From the NCBI GenBank assembly GCA_025351185.1, contig JANXWJ010000085.1, positions 1-35,839 on the forward strand: a DNA stretch of 35,839 bases. Direction: 5' to 3'. The notes under the pieces are model-generated. The model was not told the DNA's origin and did not search any database. It saw only the letters and a program-made list of their open reading frames with translations. This stretch comes from Candidatus Nanopelagicales bacterium (GTDB taxonomy: Bacteria > Actinomycetota > Actinomycetes > S36-B12 > CAIYMF01). Positions 15,658-23,951 of this stretch are shown one piece after another; position 1 is the first letter of the stretch, and each line of letters starts with the position of its first letter. A program made the translations under genes and the position numbers.

Positions 15658-17469
15658 TCAGTCGAGCAGGGTGACCTTGCCGTTGGACCCGTCGACGCGG
15701 ATCCGCTGACCGGTCTTGATGAGCGAGGTCGCGAAGCCGGTGCCGGTGACGGCGGGGAGGCCGTACTCCCGGCAGACGATCGCCGCGTGGCTCATCATGC
15801 CGCCGGTGTCGGTGACGGTCGCCTTGATCTTGCCGAAGATCGGTGCCCACGACGGAGCGGTCAGCGGGGCGACGAGGATCTCGCCCTCCTGCACCTCGTT
15901 GATCTGCTCCGGACCGAAGATGACGCGTGCCGGTCCCTCCTCGACGCCGGGCGAGGCCGCCATGCCGTTGAGCGAACCGTCCTCGGACGCACCACCACCG
16001 AGCCAGTTGGCGATCGACTCCGACGTGATGCCCCAGAGCATGATCGTGAACGGTTCGGTCACCACTTCCGGCGGCACGCCGAGTGCGGGTGTCGGCTTGA
16101 CGGCGTTGAGCGCCTCGACGATGGCCCTGCGGCGCGCCACGATCGGCGGCCAGTAGGCGGGACCCGCGGGAGCGGCCGGCGCAGCCCACGAGTGGTAGAG
16201 GTCGAACAGCGCGTCCGGCACCTCGTGACGCCTGAGGTAGAAGATGTCGCCGGGCTCGTTGAAGAAGCCCTCCTTCGTGAGGACTGCACCGATCTCCTTC
16301 ATCTTGCGCCAGATGACCGAGTGGCTCCAGTGCTCGACGTAGAAGTTGTGGTTCTCCACGTAGGGGAAGACCACGCGGGCCAGGCCGAGCTTGCCGGCGA
16401 ACGCCTCGCGGTCCTCATCAGAGGCCAGCAGTGCGGTGTACTCCGACACGATGCGGTCGCGCTCGGCCGAGATCGCCTCGGTCGGGCGGTTGATGTCGGC
16501 GCCCTTCTGCAGGTTCGTGATGTAGTTCTTGATGAAGTCGAAGGGGATCTCGACGTTCTCGATCCAGATCTTGTCCTGGCTCGAGAAGCCCGAGCCGGTC
16601 GAGAAGTTGAACCACGGCTCGGCCGACTGCTGGAACGAGGAGATCCACGCCAGGCCCGCATCGCCCGAGGCCTTGAGCGCGGCACAGGTCGCCTCGACGT
16701 CACCGATCACGAACGCGTCGGTGATGCCGGTGTCGACAGCCATCCGGGCGAGGCGCTTGAGCTCCTCGTCAGGCCGGAAGAGGTCGACCTCGACACCGGC
16801 GACCATCTTCGCGATCGCGAGGTCGGAGATGCCGGGGAACGCCTGCTTGGCGAATCCGAAGAAGTCGAGGTAGGCGGCATAGCCGAGGTTGAGGAACTCG
16901 AAGTGGTACTGCCACAGCGTGCTCGCGCAGGTGAGCAGCGTGAGGTAGTTCTCCTGGAACTTCCCGCCTGCGCCCCGGCCCGCACCGGAGGTGACGACCT
17001 CGAGCGGCTCGATGTCGGGCAGCGGGTTGAACTCGAGGGCTTCCATCTGCTTGACCAGGTCGCGGATCTTGATCAGCCAGTTGTCGTAGAGCTCGTTCCA
17101 GTTCATGAAGTAGTGCCCGGCGCGCTGGGTGAACGCCTCTGCGCGCATCGCGATGTCTGCCTCAGGAGCCGGCACCGGCGAGAGGTAGCAGTAGCCGTTG
17201 ACGATCCGGAAGTCGATCCCGTTCGCCGGCGGGACGAGGAGATGACGAGTGTTGTACTGACTGAGCGCCGTGATGGCGAGCTCCATCAGCGAGGCGTCCC
17301 ACGGCAGCAACGCCTTGGGCCAGTGGACCCCGTCCTGGAACCAGAACATCGAGTCCTCGTACTCGCGGCGCGCCTCACTCAACGTGGACGAGTACGAGTA
17401 CAGCTCCTGCCAGCCCTCGGCACCGGGCGGAGTCGTGATCTCCGACGGGAGCGGGAACTTTCCGGCCAT
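15658..17469 (-). CDS. PEP-utilising phosphotransferase, phenylphosphate synthase alpha-like
   Basis: This 603-residue (about 67 kDa) protein holds the phosphohistidine swivel domain of PEP synthase at its C-terminus: TGGMMSHAAIVCREYGLPAV, with His561 as the likely phosphorylated residue. The first 480 residues form a large, partly helical domain unlike the PEP-binding barrel. Size and domain content match the alpha subunit of Thauera phenylphosphate synthase, which moves the beta-phosphate of ATP to phenol. The Corynebacterium cresol enzyme CreHI is a known aerobic relative. Its ATP-grasp partner is the gene immediately upstream. AAGGAGA precedes the ATG at 17469. The substrate is probably a phenol; this is inference from context. 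Confidence 0.85.
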   Translation of the reverse strand: MAGKFPLPSEITTPPGAEGWQELYSYSSTLSEARREYEDSMFWFQDGVHWPKALLPWDASLMELAITALSQYNTRHLLVPPANGIDFRIVNGYCYLSPVPAPEADIAMRAEAFTQRAGHYFMNWNELYDNWLIKIRDLVKQMEALEFNPLPDIEPLEVVTSGAGRGAGGKFQENYLTLLTCASTLWQYHFEFLNLGYAAYLDFFGFAKQAFPGISDLAIAKMVAGVEVDLFRPDEELKRLARMAVDTGITDAFVIGDVEATCAALKASGDAGLAWISSFQQSAEPWFNFSTGSGFSSQDKIWIENVEIPFDFIKNYITNLQKGADINRPTEAISAERDRIVSEYTALLASDEDREAFAGKLGLARVVFPYVENHNFYVEHWSHSVIWRKMKEIGAVLTKEGFFNEPGDIFYLRRHEVPDALFDLYHSWAAPAAPAGPAYWPPIVARRRAIVEALNAVKPTPALGVPPEVVTEPFTIMLWGITSESIANWLGGGASEDGSLNGMAASPGVEEGPARVIFGPEQINEVQEGEILVAPLTAPSWAPIFGKIKATVTDTGGMMSHAAIVCREYGLPAVTGTGFATSLIKTGQRIRVDGSNGKVTLLD

Positions 17470-17554
17470 GTCGTCTCCTTGTCGAACCCTGACGGGTGAT
17501 CGAGCCTGCGGCCGCACCGTTGCGGACACAGGGGGCTAAAGGGTGCCGTGGTGC

Positions 17555-18646
17555 TCAGGTGCCTTGGTCGGACTTGCTGTACAGCGGTGACATGAGCGTC
17601 GAGACGATGCTCGACATGAAGTCGCCGGTGTTCGACCCGGGCGCGACGACTCGCGTCGGTCCCTTCTTGCTCCAGACCGTCTCGGGTCGGGACTGCAGCA
17701 AGATGATGTTGTCCCCGTCGGGCAGCTCGGCGTCGACGGCCCACTCGATGTCCTGCGGGCAGCCGTAGTGGCGCTCGGCCGTCTTCGCCAGTCGCGCGAT
17801 GGCCTTGATCTCGGAGTCGGTAAGGCACGGAGCGATCGCGCGCTCGGGGTCCGTCTCGACCTTCTCGACCGAGTCGTGGTCGGTCAGGACGTACTCGTGG
17901 GACTTCGTGCTGATGATGCGCTTGGTGATCTCGAGCATCACCTTGTCGACGCGGAAGTTGTCGGGCGTGACCTCACCGGCCACGACTGACTCCCCGAACC
18001 CCCACGCCGCGTCGATCGCGACCTGCGAGCGGTCGCCGTTGGTGGGGTCGAGGGTGAAGGCCACGCCGGCTGCCCTGGGGTGCACCATCTTCTGGACGAC
18101 GACACACATCTCCACACTGCGATGGTCATAGCCCATCTCCACGCGATAGCACGTCGCGCGATCGGTGAACAGACTCGCCCAGCAGCGGCGTACGGCGTCG
18201 ATGACATCCTCGGCACCGCGCACCCAGAGGTAGGTGTCGTGCTCTCCCGCGAACGAGGCGTCGGGAGAGTCCTCGGAGGTAGCGGAGGAGCGCACGGCGA
18301 CCGGCACCTCCTTGGTGCCGCCCCGAGCCGACAGCTCGAGGTAGGCGCCCCGGATCTGCAGCTCGATGCCCTCGGGGATCGGCATGGTCGCGATGTGGCG
18401 GCGGATCTCCGCGCACCGCCGGCTCACCGAGTCGGTGTCGTTGATGTCGAGGCCGTGCAGCAGCCGGGCGATCTGCGCGTCGAGATCGGACTCGTCGCGA
18501 GCCCGACGGTAGGCCGACGTGCAGATGGCGAACCCGGGCGGCACGGGGAGTCCCGCTCCGGTCATCTCACCGAGGCTGGCGGCCTTGCCACCGACCTCGT
18601 CGCGCATGCCGGCCCAGTAGCTCTCGAACCACGAGATGGTCGTCAT
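17555..18646 (-). CDS. PEP-synthase ATP-binding domain protein, phenylphosphate synthase beta-like
   Basis: This 363-residue (about 40 kDa) free-standing PPDK_N/ATP-grasp domain has GGKAASLGEMTGAGLPVPPGF at the N-terminus, VAVRSSATSEDSPDASFAGE for nucleotide phosphates, QKMVHPRAAGVAFTLDP, and the terminal DIEWAVD...ILLQSRPE with the metal-binding Glu and Gln. It has no swivelling His domain, which is supplied by the next gene. Together they equal the split alpha/beta phenylphosphate synthase, with ATP giving AMP, Pi and an aryl phosphate. AAGGAGGT is an excellent ribosome site, and the ATG overlaps the phosphatase stop by 4 nt. Confidence 0.88.
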   Translation of the reverse strand: MTTISWFESYWAGMRDEVGGKAASLGEMTGAGLPVPPGFAICTSAYRRARDESDLDAQIARLLHGLDINDTDSVSRRCAEIRRHIATMPIPEGIELQIRGAYLELSARGGTKEVPVAVRSSATSEDSPDASFAGEHDTYLWVRGAEDVIDAVRRCWASLFTDRATCYRVEMGYDHRSVEMCVVVQKMVHPRAAGVAFTLDPTNGDRSQVAIDAAWGFGESVVAGEVTPDNFRVDKVMLEITKRIISTKSHEYVLTDHDSVEKVETDPERAIAPCLTDSEIKAIARLAKTAERHYGCPQDIEWAVDAELPDGDNIILLQSRPETVWSKKGPTRVVAPGSNTGDFMSSIVSTLMSPLYSKSDQGT

Positions 18647-19734
18647 CGGACCTCCTTGGCGATGGATGCGGTCCACCAGTCCGGCAGCGTCGCGAGGTCC
18701 GGCACGGTGACCTCCTGGACTCGGTTGCGATAGAGCACGAGCGCGGTGACCCCGCCGTCGATGAGGCGCACCCGGACGAACTCGGTGTTGAACGGCTCCC
18801 CCGGGTCATATCCCATCGCCCACGTCGCGAAGGCCCGGATCGGTCCGGAGTGTGTCGCGACGATGACGGAGTTGCCCGGGGTGTCGCGGTGGATCCGCAG
18901 CAGACCGGCCCAGAACCTGCGGACCGCCGAGACCGGCGGCTCGAAGTACATGAGCGGCATGGTCAACCAGTGCGTGATGGGATCGCCGCCACCCTGCTGG
19001 ATCTTCCAAAAACGGTCGACCTCGACCAGCCACCCGGGGCGCTCGCCGAGCGAGAGCCGCTCGTAGATCTCCATCTCGCGGGCATAGAGCCGGAAGGCCG
19101 AGGTCACGTCGCGAAGCCCCTCGGGCGTCTGCACGCCGAAGTTGCCGAACTCGTCGAACGCCGTGATCTCGCCGACCTCGGCGGTGCGTCCGAAGAGCGC
19201 CATGCCGTCGAGCATGCCGCGGCGCATGTGCTCCGCGGTCTGTCGTGCCCGGTTCGTGTCGGCGCACGCCATGCGAATCGTGTGTCCGTTCATCACGCGA
19301 CGGGCCAGCTCCTGGCCGCGGCGGTGCGCCTGCCACGACCCGAGCGGGGTGAGACCGGACTCCGAGCTGTAGCCCTGAGTCTCACCGTGGCGTACGAAGT
19401 AGACATCGGTGACGACGTCGACCGCCTGCTCACGACGCTCGGGGATGATCTCCTTCGTCCGCGTCACCTCGGCCCACCCGCGGGTCGTGCCGAGCTCGAC
19501 GCCCTCGAAGGCGGGCAGGGCGGCGTCGTAGCCGTCCTGCGTCTCCTTCTTCTCACGGAACCGTCGCAGGTAGAGCGGGGTCGAGTCGTCGGGGTCACCC
19601 GGCTGGGCGACCGGCTTGGACTGCCGGTCGAGATAGCGGGTCAGGTAGGCCGGCGCATCCGGACGCTCGGTGCGCGGGAAGACCGTGCGCACCGTCTCGC
19701 CACTGCCCGTGGTGGGGTCCTGGACCGCGGTCAT
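18643..19734 (-). CDS. histidine phosphatase family protein with N-terminal extension
   Basis: This 363-residue protein has a phosphoglycerate-mutase-like domain from about residue 108 (VRHGETQG, nucleophile His116; second His in IVATHSGPIRAF near the C-terminus). It is much longer than the usual 200 residues. The first 105 residues are an extension that holds two similar segments, APAYLTRYLDRQ and TPLYLRRFREKK. The gene overlaps both neighbours by 4 nt, between the ring-cleavage enzymes and the aryl phosphotransferase. A role in removing phosphate from an oxidised aryl phosphate is attractive. It may instead proofread or recycle phosphate on the synthase. No signal peptide is seen. Confidence 0.85.
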   Translation of the reverse strand: MTAVQDPTTGSGETVRTVFPRTERPDAPAYLTRYLDRQSKPVAQPGDPDDSTPLYLRRFREKKETQDGYDAALPAFEGVELGTTRGWAEVTRTKEIIPERREQAVDVVTDVYFVRHGETQGYSSESGLTPLGSWQAHRRGQELARRVMNGHTIRMACADTNRARQTAEHMRRGMLDGMALFGRTAEVGEITAFDEFGNFGVQTPEGLRDVTSAFRLYAREMEIYERLSLGERPGWLVEVDRFWKIQQGGGDPITHWLTMPLMYFEPPVSAVRRFWAGLLRIHRDTPGNSVIVATHSGPIRAFATWAMGYDPGEPFNTEFVRVRLIDGGVTALVLYRNRVQEVTVPDLATLPDWWTASIAKEVR

Positions 19735-20642
19735 GAGTGCACCGTGAGGAACTTCTGGTTGACCACACCGTCATACCAGAACAGGGCTCGGCCCATCTCT
19801 GCCTCGGTCCAGATGGTCGGCTCGTTGTCGGGATCGACCCAGTAGCCCCCGGTGAAGACCTCGTTGCGGTTGCCGAGCGGGTCGAAGAAGTAGAGGCAGT
19901 GGCCTCGTGTGGCACCGTGACGTGTGGGGTTCGTGTCCATGTTGACGCCGTGGTAGGCGCAGATGTCCGCGGCGTCGCGCAGGGCGGTCCAGTCCTCGAC
20001 ATGGAAGGCGAAGTGGTGCAGCCCTCCGTTGGGACCCGTGACGAGGGCGATGTCGTGACTGGAGTGCGACACCTCGAGCCACGTGGCGATGCGGAATCCG
20101 TCGTCACCGACGACCTGCTCGGTCACGCGGAACCCGAGCACGTCGACGAGGAAGTCAGTGAGACCGCCGACATCTTCCGCGGTGAGGAACAGGTGGTCGA
20201 TGCGGGGCGGTGCGATCCCGGTGAGCCCCATGGGCTTCGGTGGCGGGTTGGTGAGCGGCAGCAGGTTGCCGACCTGCTGCATGCCGTGCACGAGCTCCAT
20301 CGAGTGGCCGCTCGGCAGCGTGAAGCGGATCGCCTCGCCGTGGCCAGGTGCCCACTCGTCGACGCCATAGCGCCGCACCTCGATGCCCGCCGCCTCGAGG
20401 CGAGCGGTGTAGAGGTCGAGGTCCTCGTGCTCGGTCACCTTGAAGCCGAAGTGGTTGAGGCCGTGCGTGGGCTCCCAGGTGAGCACCACCGAGTGCGCCT
20501 GGTGCTCGTCCCAGCACTTGAGGAAGACCCGCTCGGTCTCCCGGGCGGTCTCGATGAGACCGACGACCTCGCTGTAGTAGGCGGTAGCGAGCTCGAGGTC
20601 GGGCACGCGCACCTCGACGTGCGACAGACGCAGGATCGTCAT
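19731..20642 (-). CDS. catechol 2,3-dioxygenase-type extradiol dioxygenase (copy 1)
   Basis: This 303-residue two-domain vicinal-oxygen-chelate protein closely follows XylE in motif order. Fe(II) ligands are H150 (IDHLFLT), the His pair 209-210 (LHHFAFH) and E261 (NRNEVFTGG). The catalytic equivalents H196, H242 (TRHG) and Y251 are present. The C-terminal TWTEAEMGRALFWYDGV-like tail also fits XylE; here it begins with Ile-Trp. It would cleave a catechol next to the diol to a 2-hydroxymuconic semialdehyde. Its ATG shares one nucleotide with the stop of copy 2, and its stop overlaps the phosphatase start. Confidence 0.92.
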   Translation of the reverse strand: MTILRLSHVEVRVPDLELATAYYSEVVGLIETARETERVFLKCWDEHQAHSVVLTWEPTHGLNHFGFKVTEHEDLDLYTARLEAAGIEVRRYGVDEWAPGHGEAIRFTLPSGHSMELVHGMQQVGNLLPLTNPPPKPMGLTGIAPPRIDHLFLTAEDVGGLTDFLVDVLGFRVTEQVVGDDGFRIATWLEVSHSSHDIALVTGPNGGLHHFAFHVEDWTALRDAADICAYHGVNMDTNPTRHGATRGHCLYFFDPLGNRNEVFTGGYWVDPDNEPTIWTEAEMGRALFWYDGVVNQKFLTVHS

Positions 20643-21550
20643 CAGGTGTGCACCTTCATGAAGCGCTCGTTGAGCTCGCCCTCGTAGTAGAAGACGGCAC
20701 GACCGATGTTGTCCTCGGTCCAGGTGATCGTGGGGAAGTCAGGGTCGGGCCGGTAGCCGCCGGTGAAGACCTCGTTGCGGGTCCCGAGCGGGTCGAAGAA
20801 GTAGATCGTCGAACCACGAGTGACACCGTGACGTGTCGGGCCGACGTCGATCTGGATGCCGTTGTAGGCCAGCGTGTCCGCCGCCTGGCGCACTGCCTCC
20901 CAGTCGTCGAGCCAGAAGGCGAAGTGGTGCAGGCCGCCGTTGGGGCCGGCCACGACCGCGAGATCGTGCGGGGAGTGCGACCGCTCCATCCAGGTGCCGA
21001 TCTGGTGACCGTTGCCGTCGAGCAGCTGCTCGGTGACACGGAAGCCGAGCACGGAGGTGTAGAACGTCGTCGCCTCCCCCACCTCCTCCGCCGTCACGAG
21101 GAGGTGATCCATGCGGGGCGGTGCGATGCCCGGCATCCCCGGGATGAACGGGGCGGGGTTGACCTTGGGCAGCAGGCCGCCGACCTTCTCGACGTCGTGC
21201 ACGAGCTCCATCGTGTGGCCCGACGGGGTGGCGAAGCGGATCGACTCGCCCTGGCCGACCGACTCGCCCTTCGAGATCCGCTGCACGGGGAAGCCGTAGC
21301 GGGTCACGGCGTTCTCCAGGTCGGACAGGTCGTCGGAGTGCTCGACCTTGAAGCTCATCAGGTCGAACCCCACGCGGGGGGCGTAGATCAGCCGCAAGGA
21401 GTGGTGGTCCACCTCGTCCCAGCACTTGAGATAGACCGACTCGACGTCACGCTCGACGACGATCAGCCCCAGCACTTCGGTGTAGTACGCCGTCGCCAGA
21501 TCGAGGTCGGTGACCGTTACATCGACGTGGCCGAGCCGCAGGACTCCCAT
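20642..21550 (-). CDS. catechol 2,3-dioxygenase-type extradiol dioxygenase (copy 2)
   Basis: This 302-residue paralogue of the next gene is roughly half identical by eye. Metal ligands H149 (MDHLLVT), H208-209 (LHHFAFW) and E260 (TRNEVFTGG) are intact, as are GPTRHGVTRG and the TWTEDNIGRAVFYYEGE tail. It is the first gene of the leftward arm. The ATG at 21550 has no Shine-Dalgarno; instead TACCTT lies 7 nt upstream, so translation is probably leaderless. A long frame extends upstream of this ATG but would cross the divergent promoter and is rejected. The two copies may differ in substrate range or form a mixed oligomer. Confidence 0.92.
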   Translation of the reverse strand: MGVLRLGHVDVTVTDLDLATAYYTEVLGLIVVERDVESVYLKCWDEVDHHSLRLIYAPRVGFDLMSFKVEHSDDLSDLENAVTRYGFPVQRISKGESVGQGESIRFATPSGHTMELVHDVEKVGGLLPKVNPAPFIPGMPGIAPPRMDHLLVTAEEVGEATTFYTSVLGFRVTEQLLDGNGHQIGTWMERSHSPHDLAVVAGPNGGLHHFAFWLDDWEAVRQAADTLAYNGIQIDVGPTRHGVTRGSTIYFFDPLGTRNEVFTGGYRPDPDFPTITWTEDNIGRAVFYYEGELNERFMKVHT

Positions 21551-21632
21551 GGCCGGGAAGGTAGGCCTACGTGTCCCGCACAGTGGACCGATGTGCCGCC
21601 ATGCGGGACGGCGATGTCGTAGCGTCCGCGCC
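21551..21632. promoter_or_regulatory. divergent leaderless promoters with shared inverted-repeat operator
   Basis: The minus-strand -10 TACCTT (forward 21558-21563) is 7 nt from the ATG at 21550. The plus-strand -10 TAGCGT (21620-21625) is 7 nt from the ATG at 21633. Between them GTCCCGCA (21573-21580) and TGCGGGAC (21602-21609) form a perfect 8-bp inverted repeat with 21 nt between arms; extended to 14-nt arms it matches at 11 of 14. Each arm ends 9-10 nt from a -10 box, so one bound regulator could control both arms. The IclR protein encoded at 22336 is the obvious candidate. Confidence 0.7.
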
Positions 21633-22334
21633 ATGAGCGCAGAACCCGGCCAGCTCCGGGAGGCCATGGCCCAGTTCGTCTCGGCGCTGCACGGCGCCTA
21701 TCTCGACCAGGCCCGCCTGCTCCCCGTGGGCGAGCGGGGGCAGCTCCCCCTGCTCCGCGCCGACGAGCTCACCGTGCTCGCTGTCGGTGTGCGGCACCTG
21801 CACGTGCTCGCGACCACCGCTCCCCTGCCGGCGCCGACCGGTCCCGAGGTCGAGCTCCCCGACTCGCTGCCCGGCCTGGCGTGGACCCTGCGCTTCTTCG
21901 ATCCCGTGGTCGTGCCCGCACTCGGGCTGCTCGACGAGTCCGAGGGGCCGCAGCCGGCCGAAGTCCGGCGCGTGCTCGGGGTGCCCGACGTGGTCTACCA
22001 CCTGTCGGTGTCTCCCGGCGGTGGCCTCGCTGCGCACCACGCGCAGCACGCCGGCATCGGCCTGGCCAACTCGCACGCGGCCGCCTTCCGCGACCACGAC
22101 ACGATCCGCTCCCGCTCCGGCGGCTCGCGCGCCGAGCTGGCGCAGGAGTACGCCGTCGCCGACCGGCTCGGGCTGCACCGCACGGTGCGCCTCCTCGCCC
22201 TCCAGCTCGCGTCGCACGACGCGCACCTCGCCGAGGTCTGCGCGGACCGCACGGTCGACGACGCGGTGGTGCGCAGCGCGCTCGTCGCCGCGCTGCGCGC
22301 ACCGACCGAGGTCGTCCAGGGAGCGGGTCACTGA
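21633..22334 (+). CDS. protein of unknown function, first gene of the rightward catabolic arm
   Basis: I do not recognise this 233-residue protein. It is largely helical by composition, with Leu/Ala-rich stretches and a His-rich centre (GGGLAAHHAQHAGIGLANSHAA and nearby RDHDT). These could bind a metal. There is no signal peptide, membrane segment or HTH that I can see. It begins 7 nt after a TAGCGT -10 box, so its mRNA is probably leaderless. It ends 1 nt before the IclR start, implying co-expression with the regulator. Its place directly opposite the extradiol genes suggests an accessory or substrate-handling role, but that is a guess. Confidence 0.75.
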   Translation: MSAEPGQLREAMAQFVSALHGAYLDQARLLPVGERGQLPLLRADELTVLAVGVRHLHVLATTAPLPAPTGPEVELPDSLPGLAWTLRFFDPVVVPALGLLDESEGPQPAEVRRVLGVPDVVYHLSVSPGGGLAAHHAQHAGIGLANSHAAAFRDHDTIRSRSGGSRAELAQEYAVADRLGLHRTVRLLALQLASHDAHLAEVCADRTVDDAVVRSALVAALRAPTEVVQGAGH

Positions 22335-22335
22335 C

Positions 22336-23154
22336 ATGGCCGACCGACCACTGCGCCCGGTGGGCGACACCCAGGTGCTCGCGAGCGTGAGCAACGCCGC
22401 GCGACTGCTCAAGGAGTTCGGCAAGGGCGACCGGGAGATCGGGGTGTCGGAGCTGGCGCGGCGTCTCGGCCTGGGCAAGAGCACCACGCACCGGCTGCTG
22501 CACACGCTCACCGTCGAGCGGCTCCTCGAGCAGGACGCGGAGACCGGGACCTATCGCCTCGCCCTGACGATGCACGAGCTCGGCGCGAGCATGCAGTCGG
22601 GCATGGACCTCCACACGGCGTCGCACTCGATCATCGACCAGCTGCGCAACATGACCAAGGAGACGATTCAGGTCGCCGTCCTCGACGGCCGGCACGTGGT
22701 CTATGTCGAGCGCCGCGAGAGCCCGCAGACCGTGCGCATGTTCGGCCGCGTCGGTCACCGCAACGACGCGCACTGCACGTCCACCGGCAAGGTGCTCCTC
22801 GCGCACCTGCCCGAGGACGAGCTCGATGCGCTCCTCATCGGTTGGCGGCTACCGCGCAAGACGCCGTACACCATCGCCGACCAGGCGACGCTGCGCGCTC
22901 AGCTCACCCAGATCCGTTCGCAGGGCTGGGCCGAGAACGTCAACGAGTCCGAGATCGGCACGGCGTCGATCGCCGCGCCGATCCGTGACTCGCGCGGCGT
23001 GGTGGTCGCTGCCCTGTCCATCGCCGGACCTGTCCAGCGCCTCGACGGAGCCAACCTACGTCGGTTCACCCGGCCCGCTGTGGAGGCCGCCGCAGCGATC
23101 AGCCGACGTCTCGGCTGGAACGACAACACCGCTCGCAAGGAAGGAACCCGATGA
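22336..23154 (+). CDS. IclR-family transcriptional regulator
   Basis: This 272-residue regulator has an N-terminal winged helix (helix-turn-helix about residues 35-58, VSELARRLGLGKSTTHRLL) and a C-terminal IclR effector domain (DAHCTSTGKVLLAHLP, ESEIGTASIAAPIRD). IclR proteins of catabolic loci commonly respond to an aromatic ligand. It sits between the unknown gene and the hydratase, whose ATG overlaps its stop by 4 nt. The inverted repeats at 21573-21609 and 15610-15648 are its likely targets. Whether it represses or activates is not clear, although arms close to both -10 boxes favour repression. Confidence 0.92.
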   Translation: MADRPLRPVGDTQVLASVSNAARLLKEFGKGDREIGVSELARRLGLGKSTTHRLLHTLTVERLLEQDAETGTYRLALTMHELGASMQSGMDLHTASHSIIDQLRNMTKETIQVAVLDGRHVVYVERRESPQTVRMFGRVGHRNDAHCTSTGKVLLAHLPEDELDALLIGWRLPRKTPYTIADQATLRAQLTQIRSQGWAENVNESEIGTASIAAPIRDSRGVVVAALSIAGPVQRLDGANLRRFTRPAVEAAAAISRRLGWNDNTARKEGTR

Positions 23155-23939
23155 CACTCTCCGCCGAGCGCGCCGACGAGCTTGCGGCCGCTCTCTACCA
23201 GGCCCGGCTGACCGGTGTCGCGATCCCGCCGCTCACCGAGGCCGATCCCGACCTGACGATGACCGACGGCTACCTCGTGCAGCAGGGCGTCGTACGTCGC
23301 TACCTCTCCGACGGCGACCGCATCGTCGGCTACAAGCTCGGCCTCACGAGCAAGCCGATGCAGCAGATGCTCGGCGTCGACTCCCCCGACTTCGCACCGG
23401 TGATGGCCTCGCACGTGCACCAGGACGGGGCTGCGATGGCCGCTTCGGACTACATCGCACCCAAGCTCGAGGCCGAGATCGCCCTCGTCCTCGGGGCAGG
23501 CCTCTCCGGACCGGACTGCACGGCGCTCGACGTGCTCCGCGCGACCGAGGGTGTGGTCGCGGCGCTCGAGCTGGTCGACAGCCGGGTCGCCGACTGGAGG
23601 ATCAAGCTCCCGGACACCGTCGCCGACATGGCGAGCAGCGGTGCGATCGTCATCAGCGGCCGCAGCGTGCCCATCGACGAGGTCGACCTGCGCCTGCTCG
23701 GGATGGTCTTCACGCGCGACGGCGAGGTCATCGCGACCGGTGCCGGTGCGGCTGCCCTCGGCAACCCTGCGGCTGCGGTCGCCTGGCTCGTCCGCACCCT
23801 GCACCCGCACGGTGACTCGCTGCCGGCCGGATCGATCGTGATGACCGGGGCGCTGCACGCCGCCGTGCCGGTCGTCGCTGGACAGACCTACCGCGCCGAG
23901 TTCGACCGGCTCGGTCCCGTCACCGCCCGGATCGTCTGA
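23151..23939 (+). CDS. 2-keto-4-pentenoate hydratase
   Basis: This 262-residue MhpD/DmpE-family enzyme adds water to 2-hydroxypenta-2,4-dienoate to give 4-hydroxy-2-oxovalerate. Motifs are GYKLGLTSKPMQQMLGV, the metal-site acids in PKLEAEIALVLG and the ELVDSR segment, and the C-terminal GSIVMTGALHAAVPV. AAGGAAGGAA inside the IclR gene serves as ribosome site. A second family member at 25957 is assigned as the decarboxylase. Which is hydratase and which decarboxylase is decided mainly by gene order (this one abuts aldehyde dehydrogenase and aldolase), so a swap is possible. Confidence 0.82.
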   Translation: MTLSAERADELAAALYQARLTGVAIPPLTEADPDLTMTDGYLVQQGVVRRYLSDGDRIVGYKLGLTSKPMQQMLGVDSPDFAPVMASHVHQDGAAMAASDYIAPKLEAEIALVLGAGLSGPDCTALDVLRATEGVVAALELVDSRVADWRIKLPDTVADMASSGAIVISGRSVPIDEVDLRLLGMVFTRDGEVIATGAGAAALGNPAAAVAWLVRTLHPHGDSLPAGSIVMTGALHAAVPVVAGQTYRAEFDRLGPVTARIV

Positions 23940-23951
23940 GAGGCCTGCCCC

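Noticed and set aside
14737-17499. 920-codon open frame on the plus strand
   Set aside because: It mirrors the Rieske oxygenase and PEP-utilising genes. It is dominated by Val/Asp/Arg/Glu with no domain pattern.
20642-21667. Longer version of extradiol copy 2 starting at 21667
   Set aside because: The extra 39 residues are unlike the family, and their DNA contains both divergent -10 boxes and the inverted repeat. The ATG at 21550 gives a normal 302-residue enzyme.
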